64,000 nt of DNA, taken from positions 1 through 64,000 of the forward strand of contig NZ_JACJPG010000189.1 of assembly GCF_014695955.1 (NCBI RefSeq), in the 5' to 3' direction. The DNA comes from Leptolyngbya sp. FACHB-36 (GTDB lineage Bacteria > Cyanobacteriota > Cyanobacteriia > Leptolyngbyales > Leptolyngbyaceae). This document shows, piece by piece, positions 42,219 through 50,701 of the stretch. Numbering within the stretch: the first letter of the stretch is position 1; each line of letters opens with the position of its first letter. The position numbers and the translations under genes are program-made. The notes beneath the pieces were generated by a model. It made no database searches. It was not told the origin of the DNA and saw only the letters and a program-made list of their open reading frames with translations.

Positions 42219-42597
42219 ACAACGCGCCGCTGAAGCTTTAAAGGGGCGTACGCCTGAAGAGTTTCTCACGCTGGGAACTGAAAGACTGACCAACTGGCTG
42301 CGGCGTAACCCCCGATCGTGGATGGCGTTCGGTCCCTACTGGGCAGTGATGCAGTCGTTGCTTCAAACCTATCAACCTGACTATGTGCCTGCGGCAACCT
42401 GGAATGATGGAAACCCTGCGCCCGACTTCCTCAGTCGCTACAACTACAACAACGATTTGCTGAACTGGGTAGCAGGAATGAGCTATCTGAATCGGGAAGG
42501 AGATGTTTTCTCCGACCCTGAGCAGCCCCACTCAATTCAATTACCTGACGACTCGCAAGCGCTGTACATCCCGACGATCGGGCTAATCGAAAGCTAA
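42193..42597 (+). CDS. Phage hypothetical protein coupled to the DarB-like gene
   Basis: 134 residues overlapping the 3' end of the giant gene by 26 bases. Trp- and Tyr-rich (MAFGPYWAVMQSLLQTYQPDY; YNNDLLNWVAGMSYLNREG). There are no membrane segments. The coupling suggests it works with the DarB-like protein, for example in packaging it into the head. It is the last phage gene before the cargo insertion at 42.6 kb. Confidence 0.6.
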   Translation: MLYDADELEQRAAEALKGRTPEEFLTLGTERLTNWLRRNPRSWMAFGPYWAVMQSLLQTYQPDYVPAATWNDGNPAPDFLSRYNYNNDLLNWVAGMSYLNREGDVFSDPEQPHSIQLPDDSQALYIPTIGLIES

Positions 42598-42772
42598 TGT
42601 TACGTCAGTTCGGGATAAGAAATCGCCAGAAGTCCTGGTCTTCCATGACTTGCTGCCATGTGCCAAATCAGGCTCTTGTCAATAAGTCTCGCAGTTGAGA
42701 ATATTCTTAAGAGTAGGTTTTCTTGAGAAAAGCTTACTAGCTGGTTGCTTGGCTCAAGCTAGTTAAAGTAGG

Positions 42773-42795
42773 GGGTTAAGCCGAAAGCTTAACCC
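42773..42795. promoter_or_regulatory. Perfect nine-base hairpin in the gap after the phage genes
   Basis: GGGTTAAGC (42773-42781) and GCTTAACCC (42787-42795) enclose CGAAA. No U-run follows. It lies in the 250-base gap 42598-42847, which otherwise has AT-rich sequence without HIP1 sites and no convincing gene. It may mark the edge of the inserted DNA. Confidence 0.55.
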
Positions 42796-42847
42796 GAACT
42801 CACATCAATAGCTGATGATTTCGCCGGGAAAACGATGACGGGAGTAC

Positions 42848-43003
42848 ATGGACAAGCGGATGCGAGCAGCGTTGAAGCAGTACAATATCCTGGTTAACCT
42901 GACACTATCCTCATTACTCATTGCTCTTTCGGTGCTACACATTACGTACTTACAACCTACAGCCAGAGAGCTTTTTTACCGAAACTTCTCAGACGTCCTC
43001 TGA
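42848..43003 (+). CDS. Possible 51-residue small membrane protein
   Basis: ATG 42848 to TGA 43001-43003 with GGAG five bases upstream. The basic N-terminus (MDKRMRAALKQYN) is followed by one hydrophobic helix (ILVNLTLSSLLIALSVLHITYL). It ends ten bases before the metalloprotease start. Size and topology resemble small regulatory membrane peptides, but the family is unknown. Confidence 0.4.
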   Translation: MDKRMRAALKQYNILVNLTLSSLLIALSVLHITYLQPTARELFYRNFSDVL

Positions 43004-43013
43004 GCTACATCAT

Positions 43014-44321
43014 ATGAATTATTCTCTGAACCGCTTTTTTCTTACGCTGTTCTTCATCCTTGTATTATTTCTTGCTCAAGGAAGTGTTCCGGCTCAAGCT
43101 CAAGTGCAACAAGAACCGTTCCCAAACTTATTCTCATTCGTTGCAGAAGAGAATCTATTATCAAATGAGCAAACTACTCGACTCAAGAGCTATCAGTCTG
43201 ATCCAACAGCGGCAGCAATTAGCGTTGTTCGGATAGAAGTTGATTTGCTAAGAACAGAAGAGCGAGCTAATCTTAACCTTGCAAAGAATCTAGATGTGCC
43301 ACTCGACACAATTCACATTGAAGAGCGCACTCCACAAAGTTATAGCTGGTTCGGTCGTAATTCGGCTACTGAAGAGCGAGCCATCCTAACTATTCAAGAT
43401 AATGTAATCATAGGTGCAATTGATACTAACAGACAAGCATATGAGATTCGTCCGCTCGGCGATGACTTACACGTGTTAATTCAAATCAATGAGGCTGCCC
43501 TACCAGAAGATCATCCTCCAGACTTCCAAAAGATAGAGAATCAGTTAAATCAGGAATCTGTCCTGGAACAGTCTCAGGAGGTTTCGGAGGATGCTGAAAG
43601 GCGTGATGATGGCTCAATTATTACTGTATTAGTTGCCTACACTCATACAGCAAAAGACCAAACGCAACGGAACAATATTCCCATTGATCAACTCGTCCAA
43701 AATTCAGTAGATCTTGCTAATGAGAGTTATGGCAGTAGCGAAATTACTCCACGTTTGCAGCTAATTCATACTTATGAAACCTCCTACACTGAGGTTAACG
43801 ATCTTGACACGGACCTAGAAAACTTCGCAGATCCAAAGAACAAAAGGAACACCAATAGCAATAGAGAGGTTAAGCGGCTTCGTGATCAATATGCAGCAGA
43901 TGTTGTAATTCTACTAATTCGCGGTGACGGCGGCTTTTGTGGACTAGCGTGGATTAATGCAGTTAATGAAAAAGCCTTTGGAGTCGTTCGCCAAGATTGT
44001 GCAGCCAGAGGTGGGCAATACTCATTTGCCCATGAGGTAGGACATATTCAGGGTGCTCGGCACAACATTGAGGAGGACCCTAAAGATGTTCCATATCGCT
44101 ATGGACATGGATATTGCTATCCTCCGGGAGGATGGCGAACAATCATGTCCTACGATAACTGTGGATCATCTACAAGCCGAAAACTCTTTTGGTCAAATCC
44201 TAATCAACGCTATCCCAATAACGGGGGAGCACCTAGAGGAACAGCAACAAGGCAGAATAATACCAGAGTTCTCAACCAAACAGCATCTAAAGTAGCCAAT
44301 TTTCGGTCGTCTCAACAATAG
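43014..44321 (+). CDS. Secreted metzincin (M12-like) zinc metalloprotease
   Basis: 435 residues from ATG 43014; a longer frame from 42921 is rejected because the signal peptide starts here (FFLTLFFILVLFLAQG, cleavage near AQA-QV). A propeptide-like region runs to about 200. The catalytic domain has the full zinc motif HEVGHIQGARHN (about 339-350) and the Met-turn IMSYDNCG (about 377). Cysteines in FCGLAW and YCYPPGG suggest disulphides. Reprolysin-like enzymes of bacteria degrade extracellular protein. The gene is AT-richer than the phage genes and has few HIP1 sites, so it is foreign cargo. Confidence 0.88.
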   Translation: MNYSLNRFFLTLFFILVLFLAQGSVPAQAQVQQEPFPNLFSFVAEENLLSNEQTTRLKSYQSDPTAAAISVVRIEVDLLRTEERANLNLAKNLDVPLDTIHIEERTPQSYSWFGRNSATEERAILTIQDNVIIGAIDTNRQAYEIRPLGDDLHVLIQINEAALPEDHPPDFQKIENQLNQESVLEQSQEVSEDAERRDDGSIITVLVAYTHTAKDQTQRNNIPIDQLVQNSVDLANESYGSSEITPRLQLIHTYETSYTEVNDLDTDLENFADPKNKRNTNSNREVKRLRDQYAADVVILLIRGDGGFCGLAWINAVNEKAFGVVRQDCAARGGQYSFAHEVGHIQGARHNIEEDPKDVPYRYGHGYCYPPGGWRTIMSYDNCGSSTSRKLFWSNPNQRYPNNGGAPRGTATRQNNTRVLNQTASKVANFRSSQQ

Positions 44322-44417
44322 CGCTAGATTCTAGCGCACTCTAAACTTCTCAATTACCAAAACTTAGGAAGAACCAAAATAATTTGAGACTCGACACCTT
44401 TGTTTAAAGTTCTGCTA

Positions 44418-44939
44418 TCAAGGGCACTTATACCAAGTTGCCCTTTCATACCGCACATTGACATGTTGAATCTGGTCAAATAAGTTGGCTGGAAACGCGA
44501 ATGAAGCATCACTAAACGATAAACCATCGTCACTACAGGCTATTGAAAGAGACCTTTCACTAGAGCTCAGAACCTGGTTATTCTTATCAAGTAGTGAGAA
44601 AGTCATAGGTTTAGCCCGCACCGTCCATCCTAGCGACGCTACTGCGCTAGTAAAAACTGCTTTACCCAGCAAAGTTCCATTCTTTTGATAGGTCATAATT
44701 GTAGCCTTTAAACCTTCTACCTGTCCAAATGGAGTCTGATTCGGTCCATAGAAGACGTAAGGATTTGGCTTCAAATTCCATGTACGAGAAGAAATTACCG
44801 TATCTTCTTGAACGTTAAGCAAAATGCTGAGTAGCCCTTGCGCTTTTTGATCGGTTAGTGAAAGGCTTTCTTGAGTAGGGTCATCTGAAAGTAATTGATC
44901 TTCAATATAAGCTTCTTCCATTTCCGTTTGCATTTCCAT
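44418..44939 (-). CDS. Hypothetical protein
   Basis: 173 residues. Acidic N-terminus (EEAYIEDQLLSDDPTQE), then a beta-rich body with SSRTWNLKPNPYVFYGP and a late CSDDGLSFSDASFAF. There is no signal peptide. It is convergent with the metalloprotease, separated by about 100 bases. The family is not recognised. Confidence 0.5.
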   Translation of the reverse strand: MEMQTEMEEAYIEDQLLSDDPTQESLSLTDQKAQGLLSILLNVQEDTVISSRTWNLKPNPYVFYGPNQTPFGQVEGLKATIMTYQKNGTLLGKAVFTSAVASLGWTVRAKPMTFSLLDKNNQVLSSSERSLSIACSDDGLSFSDASFAFPANLFDQIQHVNVRYERATWYKCP

Positions 44940-45078
44940 TGTTCAACTTTTTTGCTACATCATGTGTAATGATAGCTAGGAAAGCTTTAATTTAAGTTAT
45001 AGCTTCATTAAGCGTAAAAAATTTTAGTCAATTGACTTAAGACGACAACCGAATTTGTTGCCGCTATCGGGTGTATCC

Positions 45079-45390
45079 CAGGGTCAATTCAATGTGGCAG
45101 TAGAAAATGTAGGATAGCCGTCACTCTGTCGTCCTAGCCGTATCGATGTCTATCACGTTAATTGAAGCCCTACAGCAAGTCAAAGACTTTCGCGCCAAGC
45201 GAGAACAACGGTATTCACTCTGGGTCATCCTGTTGCTGGTGGTATTGGGCACCCTCAATGGCTGTAGCAGCTATCAATCGTTGGAGGAGTTTGCCCAACG
45301 GCATTATCAAGCTTTAGTGGATTACTTGCAGTTGTCTTGCAAACGCTTGCCCTCGGATAGCACCGTGCGACGGGCACTCATGGGTGTAGT
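45079..45390 (+). mobile_element. ISAs1-family insertion sequence remnant
   Basis: ATG 45146 starts the conserved N-terminus of ISAs1/H-repeat transposases: LIEALQQVKDFRAKREQRYS, LWVILLLVVLGTLNGCSSY, LEEFAQRHY and LPSDSTVRRAL. Homology ends at about codon 80, and the remaining DDE domain (about 270 residues) is gone. CAGGGTCAATTC at about 45079 looks like the left terminal inverted repeat of this family. No right end is seen; at about 45390 the sequence becomes the 3' part of a phage gene in another frame. Confidence 0.75.
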
Positions 45391-45540
45391 GGCGGCAGCG
45401 CGGCGGCGTTTCTGCGCGTTAACCAGGCATACCAGCGCATGATGAAAAAACTGCACCCCAACGGATTGCAAAAAGCGGTTTATCGGGATCAAATCTACTC
45501 GGTTGTTGAGTCGCCGTTTGGCTGGGTGGTCGTCCGTTGA
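45391..45540 (+). pseudogene. 3' fragment of a phage gene cut by the IS remnant
   Basis: A frame open from about 45391 to TGA 45538-45540 reads FLRVNQAYQRMMKKLHPNG, LQKAVYRDQIYSVVESPFGW and VVVR, with no start codon near its left edge. The next gene starts inside the final GTTGA, the coupling style of the phage operon, so this is the end of a phage gene whose front was lost when the IS-bearing DNA entered. Confidence 0.6.
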
Positions 45541-45779
45541 GTCAAAAAGATTTGTTTAGAATGCTGGCAGAATCGCGCCTGCGGCAGAAGGATTGCTCCG
45601 CTATTCGATCGCGATCGCTCGAAAAGATTCCCCAGACTCAAGACGCCCTGCTGCGGGAAATTGAGCAGTTGCGCGATCGGATTCGAGCGGCGGGAGTTGG
45701 GCAGGATTCCCTTGCAGAAAAGCGTTATATAAAACTGCTAGAAGCGAAGCGGATATTGGATCAGAGCCATGCAAGTTGA
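45537..45779 (+). CDS. Small coiled-coil phage protein
   Basis: 80 residues from a TTG within the previous stop. Charged and helical (LLREIEQLRDRIRAAGVG; RYIKLLEAKRILDQ). It overlaps the next gene by 11 bases. It resumes the phage gene series after the cargo insertion; the function is unknown. Confidence 0.55.
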   Translation: MSQKDLFRMLAESRLRQKDCSAIRSRSLEKIPQTQDALLREIEQLRDRIRAAGVGQDSLAEKRYIKLLEAKRILDQSHAS

Positions 45780-46722
45780 AGACCTGTCTCTAGAAAACTA
45801 CGCTCACCTGTTTCGGTGGTCAGGAGCGCTGCTGTATGGAGAGGAGCAGGCTCCGCAGGTTGCACCGCTTGCCGATGGCGTTAAGGAGCGCAGCCTAGAA
45901 GATTGGCAGTATCAATCCTTCCGCTCCGCGCCTTTTCCCGATCGCAAACTTTTCCCACAACCCACTCCCTCAATCAGCGCCACAAAACGCCGACAGCAGC
46001 TAGGACTAGGGAATACAGTCATTCCCTCCTACGATCGCTATGGCTCTAATCCTCAGGGGTTTGACAATCCCATAGCGCTAGACGATCCGATCGCCGCTCC
46101 TCAGCGAGCAAATCTAGCAGCGGCGTTTGACTTGCAGCAGGTCAGATTGGTTGAAAATCCACTCGTCGAGCGCTGGAATCTCCGCACCTTTACAGCAGAT
46201 TTTGTAGGGGCTCCTAAGCCAAACAAGGCAGCGTACTGGAAGGGCGTCCACATCGCGATCGACGCCTTTAGTCATGCCACTCTCCAGTTCTCACTGCTGT
46301 CGCTTGAGATGGTCAAGTTACTGAAGCGGCGGGGATCAGTTCAAACCATCTACGCTCACGCGCAGGTTCGTCACACCTCAGCAGAGATTGCACGCATCCT
46401 CGATCGTTTGAGTCGGCAAGATTTTTCCAATCATTGGAAATCAACAGACGCTCAGCTATCCTTCATTCGACAGCAGCAGAAAGCTTGGGCAGAACGCGGC
46501 AGGCTGGCTGTGCTGGCTCCTGACGGGTCGCTCGACGAACTGCTGACGCTGGTCAACATGGCAACCGCGATCGTCGGCATTCATCAGTTAGAGCAGGCAG
46601 CGTCTGAGTGTTATAGCGTGCTGCGGGGGATGGATGCTGTAATCCAGGAACTGTCGCGGGTTGTAAGCAATCCCCGGTCTAAAGACACGGGGCTTTCAAC
46701 AGCCCTGAAGAGTCATAGCTGA
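45769..46722 (+). CDS. Phage hypothetical protein
   Basis: 317 residues. The first half contains FRWSGALLYGEEQAPQVAPL and a basic Pro-rich stretch (FPDRKLFPQPTPSIS). The second half is helical (LDELLTLVNMATAIVGIHQL). No domain is recognised. HIP1 sites are frequent. One copy of the TTTCCAA palindrome lies inside the gene. Confidence 0.55.
   Translation: MQVEDLSLENYAHLFRWSGALLYGEEQAPQVAPLADGVKERSLEDWQYQSFRSAPFPDRKLFPQPTPSISATKRRQQLGLGNTVIPSYDRYGSNPQGFDNPIALDDPIAAPQRANLAAAFDLQQVRLVENPLVERWNLRTFTADFVGAPKPNKAAYWKGVHIAIDAFSHATLQFSLLSLEMVKLLKRRGSVQTIYAHAQVRHTSAEIARILDRLSRQDFSNHWKSTDAQLSFIRQQQKAWAERGRLAVLAPDGSLDELLTLVNMATAIVGIHQLEQAASECYSVLRGMDAVIQELSRVVSNPRSKDTGLSTALKSHS
46424..46440. repeat. Palindrome TTTCCAA-TCA-TTGGAAA (copy 3)
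   Basis: A perfect arm match to the copies at 25035, 28130 and 61046, here within the coding sequence of the 45769 gene. Confidence 0.7.
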
Positions 46723-47155
46723 GCGAACAACTAAGCACCTTCGGACCTTCAGGCAGGGTTACAAATCTGCCCCATAACTCAATCACTTTGGAACCATTTT
46801 CATCCGCATCTCCATGACTTGTGCGGGAAGGTTATCAAGTGGAGCCGTTTGTTAGCCATGTGGTTAGCGAAGAAGCATCCTTCCTTCGGCAAAAAGGCGT
46901 TACTGCTGAGATGATGCGGTCGTGGATTCAGCGAATAGCTCTCCATAGCCATTTCAGCTTTGCAATAGTTGTGTGGACGATCGTGCAATTACCGAAATTG
47001 CCCGAAGCGTGACGAGTTTCCGTAGCTCCACGGTGCAGCAGCGGTCGAGTCCGTCATTACGCTGAAAGTAACGAATTGTACCAATTGATTCGTCGCTAGT
47101 CGTGTATTCAGCCTCAGTTCGGCTCCTCCGTTTCCTTGCACTCAGAGCTTCTCCT
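46723..47155. other. Gap with decayed coding traces
   Basis: This 433-base stretch holds no convincing gene. A short frame at 46821-47012 (VSEEASFLRQKGVTAEMMRSW) has protein-like composition but ends in an unrelated hydrophobic tail, so it is probably a gene remnant. The last 100 bases carry the promoter of the DUF4347 gene. The junction between phage DNA and the surface-protein cargo lies here. Confidence 0.4.
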
Positions 47156-50100
47156 ATGGATTTCCCAACGGCATCAACCCTTAATACTTCGCTGCAGCTT
47201 GATTCTGTCCGTGCTCCCTTCACTCCGACAAGTCCGCTGGAGCGGCTGAGTGGGCGATCGTCGTCGCTGCTATTCATTGATTCGAGCGTCAGCGATTATC
47301 AAAGCCTGGTAGCGGGGGTACAGCCGGGAACCGAGGTGCAGGTGCTCGATGCATCACAGGATGCGGTGACGCAGATTACGCGATCGCTGCTGGGTCGCAG
47401 TGAGATTTCTAGCGTGCAGATTGTGTCGCACGGGGCGGTTGGAGCGTTACAGCTGGGGTCGGGCTGGCTGGATTGGCAAAACTTGCGGAGCTACGCGGGT
47501 GAGTTGCAAGCGTGGTCAGGTGCGCTGACGGAAGATGCGGATATTCTGCTGTATGGCTGCAACGTGGGGCAGGGTGAAGTCGGTCAGGCGTTTGTGCAGC
47601 AGTTGACGCAGTTAACGGGTGCAGATGTTGCGGCGTCAGATGATGTGACGGGTAGCGCGGCGCTGGGCGGCGATTGGAATTTGGAAGTGCAGACGGGGGC
47701 GATCGAGTCCAATCTGTTCTTCCAACCGAACCATTTAGCAACTTACGGTTCTGTTTTGGATGCCACGCTGATCAAAGATATAAACCCTGGCTCTGCTGAT
47801 TCAGAGCCAGACAGTTTGATCGATGTCAACGGGACGCTCTACTTCAGAGCCTATGACGGCATTAACGGTACTGAACTGTGGAAGAGTGATGGTACCGCTG
47901 CTGGAACCACGCTCGTCAAAGACATCAATCCTGGCAGTGGGGGTTCTTTTCCAAGCAACTTAACCAACGTCAATGGGACGCTCTACTTTACAGCCCGTGA
48001 CAGCATCAACGGTTATGAACTGTGGAAGAGTAATGGCACCGCTGCTGGAACCACGCTCGTCAAAGACATCAATCCTGGCTTTGATACTTCTGACCCATTC
48101 TACTTAACCAACGTCAATGGGACGCTCTACTTCAGAGCCTATGACGGTATCAACGGTTATGAACTGTGGAAGAGTGATGGCACCGCTGCTGGAACCACGC
48201 TCGTCAAAGACATCAATCCTGGCTTTAATACTTCTGACCCACTCTACTTAACCAACGTCAATGGGACGCTCTACTTCGTAGCCAATGACGGCATCAACGG
48301 TTATGAACTGTGGAAGAGTGATGGCACCGCTGCTGGAACCACGCTCGTCAAAGACATCAATCCTGGCTTTGATACTTCTGACCCATTCTACTTAACCAAC
48401 GTCAATGGGACGCTCTACTTCAGAGCCAATGACGGCATCAACGGTTATGAACTGTGGAAGAGTGATGGCACCGCTGCTGGAACCACGCTGGTCAAGGACA
48501 TCAATCCTAGCAGTGAGTTTTCTTTTCCAACTAACTTAACTAATGTTAACGGGACGCTCTACTTCCAAGCCGATGACGGCACTAACGGCGTTGAACTGTG
48601 GAAGAGTGATGGCACCGCTGCTGGAACCACGCTGATCAAAGACATCAATCCTGGCAGCGGAGTTTCTTATCCAGTCAACTTGACTAATGTTAACGGGACA
48701 CTCTACTTCGTAGCCCAGGACGGCATCAACGGTTATGAACTGTGGAAGAGTGATGGCACCGCTGCTGGAACCACGCTGGTCAAGGACATCAACTTCGGCT
48801 CTGCTTATTCCAGCCCATTCTATTTAACTAACGTTAACGGGACGCTCTACTTTTCAGCCTATGACGGCATCAACGGTTATGAACTGTGGAAGAGTGATGG
48901 CACCGCTGCTGGAACCACGCTGGTCAAAGCCGCCGATCCCGGTTCTGCTTATTCGTCTCCATACGCCTTGACCAACGTCAAGGGAAAACTCTACTTCATA
49001 GCCCATAACAGCATGATTGGCTATGAACTGTGGAAAGCAGAATCCTTCTCAGCTAACGACCCCAACACCGCCCCAGTCCTCAACACCACCGGTAATCCTC
49101 TGCTAAATCCCGTCTTCAAAGGCAGCAGCAACCCAGTCGGCACCCTTGTCTCCGACCTGATCGCCCGCCTCGGTGGGGCAGGCATCACTGACACTGACGC
49201 CAACGCTCAAACAGGCATCGCCATTACTGCACTCGACAGTACCAAGGGCATCTGGGAATTTTCCATCAACGGTGGCACCACTTGGACTAGCTTCGATGTC
49301 CCAGGAGGCAGTGTCTCTAATACCGCTGCTCGGCTGCTTGCCCCCACCGCTCTCATCCGCTTCATTCCCAACGCCAACTTCCAAGGCACCCTCAGCAACG
49401 GCATCATCTTCCGCGCTTGGGACCAAACCAGCGGCACCAACGGCGGCACCGCCGACACCAGCACCAACGGCGGCAATACTGCCTTTAGCACCGCCACTGA
49501 AACCGCCAGCCTCACCGTCACCACCGGACCCACCGGACCCGACTTCAACGGCGACGGCAAAGCCGACCTGCTCTGGCGCGATCACACCACTGGAGCCGTT
49601 GCCGTGTGGCTGATGAACGACAGCGCTGTTCAGTCTGGGGCCGTGGTTGAAACCGTCGATTCGTCCTGGCAAATCGACGGCACCGCCGACTTCGATGGCG
49701 ATGGCAAAACCGACATCCTCTGGTTCAATCGCATCACCGGTGAGGGCGTCATCTGGCAAATGAACGGCACCGTCAGGAGCGGTTACAGCCTGCTACCGAC
49801 CGTCTCGCCCGAGTGGCACGTCGAAGCGACCGCCGACTTTGACCGCGACGGCAGGACGGACATCCTCTGGCAAAACTACACCAGTGGCGACACCCTGATT
49901 TGGAAGATGGACCACATGCGCTACGACTCCTACGCCGCCCTGCCCACAGCAGGGTCTGGCTGGCGCATTCAAGCCGTGGCAGATTTTGACCAGGACGGCA
50001 TGACAGATATTCTTTGGCGCAGCCAGCAGAGCGGCGACTTGGTGATTTGGACGCTGAATCGCATGAGCTACCACACGTATGCGCTCTTGCCCCACGTGGG

Positions 50101-50419
50101 AGTCAACTGGCAGATTGAGGGTGCGGCCGACTTTGATGCCGATGGCAAAACCGATATTCTTTGGAAGGATACCGTGACCGGAAGCACCTTGATTTGGAGG
50201 ATGAACGGCACCAGCTACAACAGCTATGCCAGCCTGTTGCAGGTGCCGCCGAGTTGGGAAATTGAGGGACTTGCCGACTTGAATGGCGACGGCAAGACCG
50301 AGATTGTTTGGCGCAACTATGAGTCTGGGGAGGTGGCGTTGTGGAAGCTGAACGGCACGACGATCGCTCAAGCTCCTTCTGTTGGAACGGTTGGCTTAGA
50401 GTGGGAAATCATCCTCTAA
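47156..50419 (+). CDS. DUF4347 surface protein with ELW repeats and FG-GAP-like repeats
   Basis: 1087 residues from ATG 47156. Residues about 35-200 are a DUF4347 domain (LLFIDSSVSDYQSLV, VQIVSHGAVGALQLG, DILLYGCNVGQGEVGQAF). Nine 48-residue repeats follow (about 205-636), each with LVKDINPGS, NVNGTLYF and NGYELWKSDGTAAGTT. A cadherin-like linker comes next (about 637-800). Six repeats of about 49 residues end the protein, each starting DFDxDGKTDILW, a calcium-binding loop. Such proteins are secreted in cyanobacteria and are thought to act in adhesion or matrix. There is no cleavable signal peptide. It is unusual cargo inside a phage block. Confidence 0.85.
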   Translation: MDFPTASTLNTSLQLDSVRAPFTPTSPLERLSGRSSSLLFIDSSVSDYQSLVAGVQPGTEVQVLDASQDAVTQITRSLLGRSEISSVQIVSHGAVGALQLGSGWLDWQNLRSYAGELQAWSGALTEDADILLYGCNVGQGEVGQAFVQQLTQLTGADVAASDDVTGSAALGGDWNLEVQTGAIESNLFFQPNHLATYGSVLDATLIKDINPGSADSEPDSLIDVNGTLYFRAYDGINGTELWKSDGTAAGTTLVKDINPGSGGSFPSNLTNVNGTLYFTARDSINGYELWKSNGTAAGTTLVKDINPGFDTSDPFYLTNVNGTLYFRAYDGINGYELWKSDGTAAGTTLVKDINPGFNTSDPLYLTNVNGTLYFVANDGINGYELWKSDGTAAGTTLVKDINPGFDTSDPFYLTNVNGTLYFRANDGINGYELWKSDGTAAGTTLVKDINPSSEFSFPTNLTNVNGTLYFQADDGTNGVELWKSDGTAAGTTLIKDINPGSGVSYPVNLTNVNGTLYFVAQDGINGYELWKSDGTAAGTTLVKDINFGSAYSSPFYLTNVNGTLYFSAYDGINGYELWKSDGTAAGTTLVKAADPGSAYSSPYALTNVKGKLYFIAHNSMIGYELWKAESFSANDPNTAPVLNTTGNPLLNPVFKGSSNPVGTLVSDLIARLGGAGITDTDANAQTGIAITALDSTKGIWEFSINGGTTWTSFDVPGGSVSNTAARLLAPTALIRFIPNANFQGTLSNGIIFRAWDQTSGTNGGTADTSTNGGNTAFSTATETASLTVTTGPTGPDFNGDGKADLLWRDHTTGAVAVWLMNDSAVQSGAVVETVDSSWQIDGTADFDGDGKTDILWFNRITGEGVIWQMNGTVRSGYSLLPTVSPEWHVEATADFDRDGRTDILWQNYTSGDTLIWKMDHMRYDSYAALPTAGSGWRIQAVADFDQDGMTDILWRSQQSGDLVIWTLNRMSYHTYALLPHVGVNWQIEGAADFDADGKTDILWKDTVTGSTLIWRMNGTSYNSYASLLQVPPSWEIEGLADLNGDGKTEIVWRNYESGEVALWKLNGTTIAQAPSVGTVGLEWEIIL
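47768..49063 (+). repeat. Nine tandem 144-bp coding repeats
   Basis: Nine units of exactly 144 bp, starting at 47768, 47912, 48056 and so on, encode the ELW repeats. Units 3 (48056) and 5 (48344) differ by only a few bases, while the first and last units have drifted. This is the pattern of recent internal duplication or gene conversion in the middle of the array. Confidence 0.85.
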
Positions 50420-50528
50420 GACGGAATCCGGCTATAGAGTAACGCTATAGAATGGGACAAGGAGGGCTTGAGCAGCAGAGGTTGCTTGCATAACCGCTGA
50501 CCCCGGCTCCTCAAGGATGAACGTAAAC

Positions 50529-50575
50529 AAGTGAGCAATGTCAACCTCGGTCATTGGCAGTCGAGCTGCTCACTT
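50529..50575. other. Nine-base inverted repeat in a gene-free stretch
   Basis: AAGTGAGCA (50529-50537) is matched by TGCTCACTT (50567-50575) around a 29-base loop. It lies in the gap 50420-50701 between the DUF4347 gene and a minus-strand gene; I see no ORF or U-run in this gap. It may be a bidirectional structure or a decayed element end. Confidence 0.35.
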
Positions 50576-50701
50576 GACTCTGATTGCTCATCCTGTGCTG
50601 CCTTCCGCTACAATCTGTCCCATTTTGTGGGTATCTATCTGAAGTCAGCTCTGCATCTCCCTAATGTTATGTTGCAAAGTTAGAAGGGATACCAAACTCC
50701 G

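Noticed and set aside
42921-43013. Upstream extension of the metalloprotease
   Set aside because: It would place 31 polar residues before a clear signal peptide.
45146-45442. Complete small transposase gene
   Set aside because: Only the N-terminal 80 codons match the ISAs1 family; the catalytic DDE domain is missing.
47768-49063. Tandem 144-bp repeats as a noncoding satellite
   Set aside because: They stay in frame and encode the 48-residue ELW repeat of the surface protein.
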